A DNA stretch of 12,096 bases, from assembly GCA_902775075.1 (NCBI GenBank), contig CACYKX010000138.1, positions 1 through 12,096 on the forward strand, given 5' to 3'. The notes beneath the pieces are model-generated. The model had not been told where the DNA came from, ran no database searches, and was given only the letters and a program-made list of their open reading frames with translations. Positions 6,921 to 12,096 of the stretch are shown here, one piece after another. Origin of the DNA: an uncultured Prevotellaceae bacterium. GTDB taxonomy: Bacteria; Bacteroidota; Bacteroidia; Bacteroidales; Bacteroidaceae. Numbering within the stretch: the stretch's first letter is position 1; the number at the start of each line of letters is the position of its first letter. The position numbers and the translations under genes were made by a program.

Positions 6921-7844
6921 TTAACGGGTAAGGCTATTTAATAATTCTTCAAACACTTTTTCTGTTTTGTCCCTTTGGTCTTTATCAGTATATATAAAAC
7001 TTATACGATTAGAATTATAAAGAAGTTGTAAGTTTATACCCATATCAAGCAAATTATTTTTAATATCGTTCCCCGATTTGGAGTTTAGTGTAATGAAAAC
7101 GATACACTTATTTATCATCTGAGGGTTAGAAAGATTTGATATTTGCGTAAATAGATTTTTAAAATATACGCCATCAATATATCCTAATGATAGTCCAAAA
7201 AAGATAATTGTCTTTGCCTGCAAAGACGCAGTAACGATATCACTGGATTTATAGTTTTCATCCATTGACTTTTGGATAGATCGATACTCTTTTGGTATAT
7301 TTGGATCGTCATGAAAACCAAATATTATACTCTGGTCCGTAGTACGTCCATGTACTGGGGTATAACCTACTTTAGCATTATTATCTATCTGATGAATCAC
7401 GTCTAATAATGGAGTGTAATTATACGAGAATAGTCTTATTGGGAAAAAAGAATCAGAAACTCTATTCATTTTTGCTTTAACATACGCTTCTAATAACCTA
7501 TGTGCATGCGAATCCTTTTCTACCGACTTCTTCGACGCTTCTGAAATAAAATCCATCAATTGGGTCTTGAAGTTCTCATAATCTTCAATATCCCTTTTAA
7601 TTTTGTATGTTTCTTCTTGAGAATAAGGCTTTTCAGCTCTATGTAGAGCATACTCATGCAGAGTGCGCTCAAAATCATACCAGTTGCTTGGAGTTTGCTT
7701 TATTACATATTGTAAAAGATCATCTTCGTCAGTTTTATGAATTTGCCATCCCTTATGCTTTTCATAAAAGGATTTATAGCTAGTGTCCCAGCCTAAATCC
7801 AAATCGAAGCCATTTCCTAAGACAATTACTGTTTCTATATTCAT
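6921..7844 (-). CDS. abiH: AbiH-family abortive infection protein
   Basis: The 307-residue protein carries the family signatures in order: a nucleotide-binding-like LGNGFDLDLG at 9-18, WYDFE at 55-59, FSYNYT at 139-144, VHGR at 164-167 and FFGLSLGYID at 215-224. AbiH was named for phage abortive infection in Lactococcus; its mechanism is not settled. The motif order (GNGFD, F-x-YNYT, HG, FGLS) resembles SIR2-like Rossmann proteins, so NAD or nucleotide binding is a reasonable inference. The start overlaps the hsdS stop (ATGA), and an AGGAGGT at 7848-7854 lies directly upstream, so the start is well fixed and translation is coupled. The gene is very AT-rich (6961-7020 has 15 G+C in 60), unlike the hsd genes and like its neighbour apeA. 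The two may have entered the operon together. Confidence 0.9.
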   Translation of the reverse strand: MNIETVIVLGNGFDLDLGWDTSYKSFYEKHKGWQIHKTDEDDLLQYVIKQTPSNWYDFERTLHEYALHRAEKPYSQEETYKIKRDIEDYENFKTQLMDFISEASKKSVEKDSHAHRLLEAYVKAKMNRVSDSFFPIRLFSYNYTPLLDVIHQIDNNAKVGYTPVHGRTTDQSIIFGFHDDPNIPKEYRSIQKSMDENYKSSDIVTASLQAKTIIFFGLSLGYIDGVYFKNLFTQISNLSNPQMINKCIVFITLNSKSGNDIKNNLLDMGINLQLLYNSNRISFIYTDKDQRDKTEKVFEELLNSLTR

Positions 7845-9001
7845 ACGACCTCCTTTTTTCCAGTTACGTATTCGTAAATCACAGACTTCTTATATTCCTT
7901 CAGCTCCTCTATCTTCGCTAGCTTCAAAGCAATCAGCGAATCGATTTCTGAGCACTTGGTGTCGAGGTAAGAGGCGATGGAACACTGCTCCTCAATAGAA
8001 GGTACAGGTATTATCATATTATTATAACTACTTTGAGCCATACCAGGCAATGTTGTTTGTGAAATATAATATTTATAATCAAAACAAATCGCTGTGTAGT
8101 AATAATACCTTAAATCAAAACCATTTTTGACTTTAACATCAAAAGCTGTGTCAACATTCCAGTACTTTCCTTCGATATAATGCGGTATATGCAAAGTGGC
8201 CCCCTTTCGTCCTATAAGAACCGTAGGTCCCTCTTTATATTCCCCACATGTTTTGAAACTTGAAGCTCCACTTCCATAAACAGGTATATTGCCCTCGGTT
8301 TTGGGATCACAACCATTAGTAATATCAACAAAAAACTTCGCTTTTGAAAGAATCCAATGCTCTGGTATTTCTCCAATCCAATCAATGCCGCTATTGCGCA
8401 TGGGGACGTTGGGATTAAGGCCTTTGGTAACGGCTTCGGTAATGACGGATTGCTTATAGGCTTTCAGTTCCTCTATCATCGTTTCTTGCAGAGCTACCAT
8501 CTCATCTACTTCACCACACACCTTATCCAAATAATCCGCAATCTTTTGCTGCTCAGAAAAAGAAGGTGCAGATATAATAAAGTTCTGAAGCATTGGCAAC
8601 CTCACAGAAGGAACTGTAGATTGAGCACTGCCCCTATCCATTTCTTTTCCAAACAGGTTGCTTATATAATAGAACAAGAACGAGGAGTTAATTCCTGTAA
8701 TATTAGCAAGGCGATAAACTCTTTGATGTACTGCGTATTTACCAAATACATGATGAAACACTCTCCCTGCTCCAACTCCATCTCCTGCCATTAAAATACC
8801 CTCACCATCAAATGAATAGGTTTCGCTCTTCTCAACCTTTGGCGAACGAACATAGAAGGGATATATACCATCAGGAGTCGAATCTTGTGTGTCCTTATTA
8901 CCCGTCTGAATAGTACACAAGTATTTGAGTCTTATGGCATTCCACTCCTTCGGAATCAGGCCAATCCAATCTATGCCGCTATCTCGATATTCTCTTGCCA
9001 T
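7841..9001 (-). CDS. hsdS: Type I restriction-modification specificity subunit S
   Basis: The 386-residue protein chooses the DNA target for both methylation and cutting. It has the standard two-half structure. A conserved entry (RDSGIDWIGLIPKEW, 6-20) leads into recognition domain 1. The central helical region (EQQKIADYLDKV to IEELKAYKQSVI, 150-187) follows, then a repeat entry (RNSGIDWIGEIPEHW, 202-216), recognition domain 2, and the C-terminal helix (SIASYLDTK to IEELKEYKKSVI, 341-375). The two domains differ, so a bipartite asymmetric target is expected; the sequence itself cannot be read off. The start is supported by AGGAGG at 9010-9015 with an 8-nt spacer. The recognition domains are more AT-rich than the conserved parts, as expected for swapped modules. 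It overlaps abiH by 4 nt. Confidence 0.95.
   Translation of the reverse strand: MAREYRDSGIDWIGLIPKEWNAIRLKYLCTIQTGNKDTQDSTPDGIYPFYVRSPKVEKSETYSFDGEGILMAGDGVGAGRVFHHVFGKYAVHQRVYRLANITGINSSFLFYYISNLFGKEMDRGSAQSTVPSVRLPMLQNFIISAPSFSEQQKIADYLDKVCGEVDEMVALQETMIEELKAYKQSVITEAVTKGLNPNVPMRNSGIDWIGEIPEHWILSKAKFFVDITNGCDPKTEGNIPVYGSGASSFKTCGEYKEGPTVLIGRKGATLHIPHYIEGKYWNVDTAFDVKVKNGFDLRYYYYTAICFDYKYYISQTTLPGMAQSSYNNMIIPVPSIEEQCSIASYLDTKCSEIDSLIALKLAKIEELKEYKKSVIYEYVTGKKEVV
7848..7854 (-). promoter_or_regulatory. Strong ribosome-binding site of abiH inside hsdS
   Basis: AGGAGGT on the minus strand lies in the last codons of hsdS, 3 nt before the abiH ATG. Good Shine-Dalgarno sites are uncommon in Bacteroidales. 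Together with the ATGA stop/start overlap it supports coupled translation and fixes the abiH start. Confidence 0.7.
8373..8394 (-). repeat. hsdS internal direct repeat, copy 2
   Basis: This 22-bp segment codes for the second SGIDWIG entry motif. It matches copy 1 at 8961-8982 at 21 of 22 positions in the same orientation. Such conserved segments flanking recognition domains are where type I S genes recombine to exchange domains. Confidence 0.75.
8961..8982 (-). repeat. hsdS internal direct repeat, copy 1
   Basis: This copy codes for the first SGIDWIG motif near the HsdS N-terminus and pairs with the copy at 8373-8394 (one mismatch). Recombination between the two would delete recognition domain 1 and the central helices. 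Confidence 0.75.
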
Positions 9002-9004
9002 GGG

Positions 9005-9169
9005 CTAGTCCTCCTCTGCATAGTTGGTAAAACGATCTTTGGCAGCTTCCAGAGATTTCTGAATCTGCTGCATCAGCACATGGCGTGGAGGCAGTTCTGT
9101 AAGATACTTCGCCACCTTAATACCTGCCTTGTCGAGTTGCAACAGTTCTATCTGTTCCTCACTGCCCTC
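9005..9169 (-). pseudogene. Out-of-frame C-terminal end of the DUF1016 nuclease gene
   Basis: Straight after the premature stop of the nuclease gene, the +1 frame continues for 54 codons with clear family sequence: EGSEEQIELLQLDKAGIKVA, then YLTELPP, ending NYAEED and TAG. Intact relatives read through GLILCAE-x-x-EEQIELL at this point. Here GL is followed at once by the shifted frame, as if about 11 bases coding for ILCA had been lost. Bases shared by both frames lie at 9159-9169. The segment has no start of its own and is probably not translated. Its last codons contain the hsdS ribosome-binding site. Confidence 0.85.
9010..9015 (-). promoter_or_regulatory. Ribosome-binding site of hsdS
   Basis: AGGAGG with an 8-nt spacer to the hsdS ATG at 9001. 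It is embedded in the final codons of the shifted nuclease tail. Because ribosomes on the broken gene now stop at 9159, about 155 nt earlier, hsdS probably depends on this site for independent initiation. Confidence 0.65.
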
Positions 9170-10064
9170 TCAGTCCAAGTGGTGGTTCTTCGCCTGGCTC
9201 CATTTCGTTGGCTTCCAGCCAACGCAGGTATAGTTCCATCTGGCCCTTGTACTCAGCCTTAAAGCGGCCCTTCTTCAGATCTATGGCAATCAAGCGATGC
9301 AGGCGACGATGATAGAACAACAAATCGAGTTTAAAGTCTTCACCATCGATAATCATACGCTTCTGTCGGGCTACAAAGCTAAAGCCATTACCCAGCTCAA
9401 TGATAAACTGCTCTAAATGAGCCACCAAGCAATCCTCCAAGCTCTTTTCGCTATAAAAGCCTTTAAGGCCTGTAAACTCCAGGAAATAAGGGCTCTTGAA
9501 AACCAAGTCGGGCGACATCACATTATCATCGCGAAGAGTGGATAGTTCTTTCTTAATGAACTCGTCAGGCTTTCCACTGATAGCTGTACGCTCAAAGAGC
9601 ATGCCATCAATTTCCTTACGAAGGCGATCTCTTCCCCATTTTCCTGATGCAGCCATAGTGATATAAAACTCACGTTGAAGGTCATCTTTAATTGGAAGAA
9701 TCTCAATAAAATGCGACCATGTCAATTGTGTCGCAGCCTGCGACACAATTTGTTCATCTGGAAATTCTTGAGCGAATTGCATCATTCTTCTGATACTTCG
9801 TGTCTCAAATCCTTTCTTTCCATATTCTTCTTGTAATTGTGTCGCAACCTGCGACACAATTTGCTTTCCATACTCAGCGCGCTGATTATCAAGCACTTCG
9901 CGATTGATGCGCTCGCCTATATGCCAATACATCATGGTGAGTTCGTAATTGGCTGTAGCTGCTACACGGCCACGTGCCTGCTCTATGATCTGACGCAAGT
10001 CTTGTATCAGAGATTGTGACACCGATGGTGACACAATTTGATTGTTCTGCTCTATCTCGTTCAT
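9159..10064 (-). CDS. DUF1016 / YhcG-type PD-(D/E)XK nuclease family protein, frameshifted near its end
   Basis: The first 301 codons of a usually ~350-residue protein common in type I operons. The N-terminal helical domain spans roughly 15-185 (YWHIGERINREVL, RSIRRMMQFA, LTWSHFIEIL). The nuclease domain follows, with D247 in LDLLFYHRRL and D262-L-K264 in IAIDLKKGRFKAEYKGQM, so the catalytic residues are intact. After PPLGL the frame is lost and a TGA arrives at 9159; the family's remaining C-terminus continues in another frame to 9005. The function of the family is not settled; a DNA-processing or Holliday-junction-type nuclease has been suggested for relatives. I chose the Met at 10064 because GGAGG precedes it by 7 nt. 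An upstream ATG at 10079, 3 nt after the hsdM stop, would add five residues. Three related palindromes lie inside the gene. A truncated active product is possible. Confidence 0.85.
   Translation of the reverse strand: MNEIEQNNQIVSPSVSQSLIQDLRQIIEQARGRVAATANYELTMMYWHIGERINREVLDNQRAEYGKQIVSQVATQLQEEYGKKGFETRSIRRMMQFAQEFPDEQIVSQAATQLTWSHFIEILPIKDDLQREFYITMAASGKWGRDRLRKEIDGMLFERTAISGKPDEFIKKELSTLRDDNVMSPDLVFKSPYFLEFTGLKGFYSEKSLEDCLVAHLEQFIIELGNGFSFVARQKRMIIDGEDFKLDLLFYHRRLHRLIAIDLKKGRFKAEYKGQMELYLRWLEANEMEPGEEPPLGLRGQ
9724..9750. repeat. Palindrome C inside the DUF1016 gene (12-bp arms)
   Basis: AATTGTGTCGCA at 9724-9735 and TGCGACACAATT at 9739-9750 are perfect inverted copies around GCC. On the minus strand it encodes QIVSQAATQL, residues 105-114, just before the conserved WSHF segment. 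It is nearly identical to the palindrome at 9835-9861. Confidence 0.9.
9835..9861. repeat. Palindrome B inside the DUF1016 gene (12-bp arms)
   Basis: AATTGTGTCGCA at 9835-9846 and TGCGACACAATT at 9850-9861 are the same arms as in palindrome C, with spacer ACC. It encodes QIVSQVATQL, residues 68-77. Confidence 0.9.
10013..10037. repeat. Palindrome A inside the DUF1016 gene (11-bp arms, one mismatch)
   Basis: ATTGTGACACC and GGTGACACAAT are inverted copies at 10 of 11 positions around GAT. It encodes QIVSPSVSQS, residues 9-18. It shares the GACACAATTTG edge with the other two palindromes. Confidence 0.75.
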
Positions 10065-10082
10065 TTCTGCTCCTCCCATTCT

Positions 10083-11795
10083 TTAACGTCCCATGATTTT
10101 TGCCATCAACGCAGTTTCCTGCTTCTCCAGTTCCTGCAGGTGGGCAAAGATTTCATCGCTCTTGCGAGGAGCCACATACTTGTAGAACTCGCGAGTGAAA
10201 GGTATTTCATAACCAATCTTGCTGGCTTTCATATCTACCTTAGCCTCTGGCGCATAGGGATAGACGTTCTTCTGCATATAGGCCTCAATATCCTCCTTGA
10301 AGGGCACATTCTCGGTATCCTTCTTCTTCTCGGGTAGTTTGATGGCTACCTTAGTAAACTTAAAGTCGTCGCAGTCCTTAATCTTGCTTTCAACCACCAA
10401 TTCGCCATCCTCATACGTACCATTATCGAAGGCCATATAAGCCTTGCTAATCAGGTCGATGCAACGGTCGGTAAACTCGTTACGCTTGTTGCCTAATGAC
10501 TTGCGTCGCTTTTCGCAGCACTTACTGGCATCAATCAGTTGCACCTTGCCTACGCGCTCTGGCGCCTTGTCCTTAGTAACTACCCAGATATATGTGGCAA
10601 TACCAGTGTTGTAGAACATATCGTTAGGAATCTGAACAATGGCTTCCAACCAGTCGTTATCCAGCAGATAACCTCGAATATTACTCTCGCCACTGCCAGC
10701 ATCGCCCTTAAACAATGGGCTGCCATTCTGAATAATAGCCATACGGCCTGTATCCTTCAGCTTGGCAATGCCATTCAACATAAACAACTGCTGACTGTCG
10801 CCAATGGCAGGCAAGCCTGGGGCAAAGCGACCCATATCGCCACGCTTGTGCTCCTCTTCAACGGTCTTTTTCTCATTCTTCCACTCGATACCGAAAGGAG
10901 GATTTGAGATGATATAGTCGAAGGTATAGCCCTCGAACTTATCGTCGCTCAGGGTGTTGCCATGGCGCATATTCTCTGCATCGCCACCCTTGATGAGTAC
11001 ATTGGCCTTCGCAATGGCAAATGTCTGCTCGTTCAGCTCCTGACCAAACTCTGTGATTTGTGCTTCAGGATCAATCGCCAAGAGCTTCTCTGACAGGCAG
11101 TCCAGCATCTGACTGGTTCCCATCGCCATATCATAGACGGTAGCCGTTACGCCTTCCTGTTCCAACTGCTCACGCTGTGGTGCCACCAAGAGTTCGGTCA
11201 TCATATAGATAATGTCGCGAGCCGTGAAGTGAGCTCCGGCCTGTTCGTCGTAACTCTCAGAGAACTTACGTACCAACTCTTCGAAGATGTATCCCATATC
11301 CACAGCACTAATCTCGTCGGCACCCATATAGGCTTTCTTGCTGCAAAACTCTTGGATAACGTTGTAGAGTATGCCGTTGTGGTCGAGTTTGGTGATTTCC
11401 TTGTCGAAATCGAACTTCTCGATGATATCCACCACATTCTCTGAAAAGTGGTTCAGATAGCTGCGGAAGTTATCTGCAATGTTATCTGCATCAGAGAGCA
11501 AGCCCTCGAACGTAAAGGGTGACACGTTATAGAAATCATAGCCTGAGGCTGTGGTCAGGAAGCCCCTTCTTACTGCCAATCCTCGCTGTTCGCAAAGGGC
11601 ATTGGCATCGAGCACCTTCTGCTTGGTTGGTGCCAGCGTATCAGAGAAGCGCTTGATCACGCACATAGGCAGAATAACATTACCATACTCATGGGGCTTA
11701 TAAGTACCCACCAGTTTATCGGCAATAGCCCAAATAAGATTTGCTTTTTCCTGTATATTTACGGTTGTCCGTTTCTGTAATTCTTCTGTAGACAT
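10083..11795 (-). CDS. hsdM: Type I restriction-modification DNA adenine methyltransferase subunit M
   Basis: The 570-residue protein transfers a methyl group from S-adenosylmethionine to adenine in the target chosen by HsdS and is also needed for restriction. The N-terminal helical domain (1-~160) is followed by GYIFEELVRKFSE at 168-180 and GAHFTARDI at 187-195. The SAM-binding motif I is VYDMAMGTSQ at 220-229, and the catalytic motif IV is NPPF at 298-301, within FDYIISNPPFGI. The C-terminal half carries GSPLFKGDAGSGESNIRGYL and the NDWLEAIVQIPNDMFYNTGI stretch typical of M subunits. Motif I has GTSQ where most M subunits have GTGG or GSGG, and FTAR replaces FTPR; these may be subfamily traits. 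It is the first gene of the operon. Its start follows a TATCTTTG promoter element, and it stops 3 nt before the upstream ATG of the nuclease gene. Confidence 0.96.
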   Translation of the reverse strand: MSTEELQKRTTVNIQEKANLIWAIADKLVGTYKPHEYGNVILPMCVIKRFSDTLAPTKQKVLDANALCEQRGLAVRRGFLTTASGYDFYNVSPFTFEGLLSDADNIADNFRSYLNHFSENVVDIIEKFDFDKEITKLDHNGILYNVIQEFCSKKAYMGADEISAVDMGYIFEELVRKFSESYDEQAGAHFTARDIIYMMTELLVAPQREQLEQEGVTATVYDMAMGTSQMLDCLSEKLLAIDPEAQITEFGQELNEQTFAIAKANVLIKGGDAENMRHGNTLSDDKFEGYTFDYIISNPPFGIEWKNEKKTVEEEHKRGDMGRFAPGLPAIGDSQQLFMLNGIAKLKDTGRMAIIQNGSPLFKGDAGSGESNIRGYLLDNDWLEAIVQIPNDMFYNTGIATYIWVVTKDKAPERVGKVQLIDASKCCEKRRKSLGNKRNEFTDRCIDLISKAYMAFDNGTYEDGELVVESKIKDCDDFKFTKVAIKLPEKKKDTENVPFKEDIEAYMQKNVYPYAPEAKVDMKASKIGYEIPFTREFYKYVAPRKSDEIFAHLQELEKQETALMAKIMGR

Positions 11796-12027
11796 TTTTA
11801 GTAATTAATTTGCCCACAAAGATAGTAAAAAAAATGCAATCCGTTTTCATTTTGAAGAAAAAAATGGCATGGTAGGGGAAAATGAAGGGGAAGAAGCCAT
11901 GGATACAAATCTTCCAGTTTTCCATCCTAAAACCATCAAAAACCATGAAAAAACCGCACTTTTCGATGAAGAAGCATGTGTTTGCAGCAAAAATGATTGA
12001 GGATGATAGGGGATTGGCCTGCCATCT
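11796..12027. other. Intergenic region upstream of the operon
   Basis: The 232 bp between the unidentified gene at the right edge and hsdM hold no credible gene. The sequence is purine-rich on the plus strand, with several A runs (for example 11827-11834). Apart from the promoter element at 11817-11824 I see no clear operator, riboswitch or strong terminator. A minus-strand open frame at 11716-11946 overlaps the hsdM start in another frame and looks random. Confidence 0.6.
11817..11824 (-). promoter_or_regulatory. Bacteroides-type promoter -7 element for the hsd operon
   Basis: TATCTTTG fits the TAnnTTTG element read by the primary sigma factor of Bacteroidetes. It lies 21 nt upstream of the hsdM ATG, which would give a short 5' leader of roughly 10-15 nt. 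No good TTTG -33 element is present at the usual 19-21 bp distance; the nearest TTG is only 12 bp upstream. The call therefore rests on the -7 box and its position. Confidence 0.5.
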
Positions 12028-12096
12028 CTAATCCTCCTGTTCGTAGTAGTAAGAATAATCGATGCCCTTCATGAAGATTTCGCGATCGTCAATACG
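12028..12096 (-). CDS. C-terminal end of an unidentified protein (cut by window edge)
   Basis: The last 22 codons and TAG of a minus-strand gene enter from the right edge. The tail contains DDREIFMKGIDYSYYYEQED: acidic, tyrosine-rich and with good codons, so probably real. I do not recognise it. It is transcribed in the same direction as the hsd operon, and 232 bp separate its stop from the hsdM start, so it is probably not part of the operon. Confidence 0.55.
   Translation of the reverse strand, partial: RIDDREIFMKGIDYSYYYEQED

Noticed and set aside
7841..9001. Phase-variable hsdS inversion system
   Set aside because: There is no second hsdS copy, no inverted recognition-domain cassette and no recombinase gene in the window; only direct repeats within one gene.
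9159..9170. Programmed ribosomal frameshift joining the two parts of the DUF1016 gene
   Set aside because: A +1 shift would be needed, no slippery site or stimulator is evident, and conserved residues (ILCA) are missing at the join, so a deletion fits better.
11716..11946. Minus-strand 76-codon frame overlapping the hsdM start
   Set aside because: It runs through the promoter and out of frame into hsdM. Its Phe/Ile/Lys-rich translation reflects A+T-rich intergenic DNA.
12007..12038. Possible terminator hairpin after the right-edge gene
   Set aside because: AGGGGATT and AATCCTCCT pair only imperfectly, and the nearest T run on the minus strand is well downstream. Too weak to call.

Overview
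The window looks like a defence island from a Bacteroidales genome, probably Prevotella or Bacteroides. I infer this from protein style, a Bacteroides-type TAnnTTTG promoter element before the first gene, and mostly weak Shine-Dalgarno sites. No rRNA, tRNA, integrase or transposase is visible, so the genus is not fixed.

Almost everything from 11795 down to 847 is one minus-strand operon built on a type I restriction-modification system. In transcription order it is: hsdM (10083-11795); a DUF1016/YhcG-type PD-(D/E)XK nuclease gene whose last ~55 codons are out of frame (9005-10064); hsdS with two target-recognition domains (7841-9001); an AbiH-family abortive-infection gene (6921-7844); an ApeA-like HEPN ribonuclease gene (5589-6905); a fused DinD-RhuM gene (4182-5585); and hsdR (847-4167). 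Adjacent genes overlap by 4 nt or are separated by 3-15 nt, except at the broken nuclease gene. HsdM, HsdS and HsdR would form the methylating and cutting complex. AbiH and ApeA are unrelated anti-phage effectors carried as cargo between hsdS and hsdR, and their DNA is clearly more AT-rich than the hsd genes. This suggests a backup arrangement in which restriction acts first and abortive-infection effectors share its transcript. That is inference.

Downstream of hsdR (438-846) there is no gene. Instead there is an array with a strict 11-bp period (604-779), carrying nine CTAG tetranucleotides in one phase, plus two smaller hairpins. Beyond it lies a decayed minus-strand gene (75-437). It keeps the first residues of an AlbA_2 domain and a C-terminal winged helix, but has lost its middle and carries stops. 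It runs tail to tail into the end of an unidentified plus-strand gene (2-136). At the right edge (12028-12096) is the C-terminal tail of another unidentified minus-strand gene, and the 232 bp between it and hsdM hold the likely operon promoter.

The most interesting items are the two abortive-infection genes nested inside the hsd operon, the DinD-RhuM fusion, three related palindromes embedded in the DUF1016 coding sequence, and the helically phased CTAG array.
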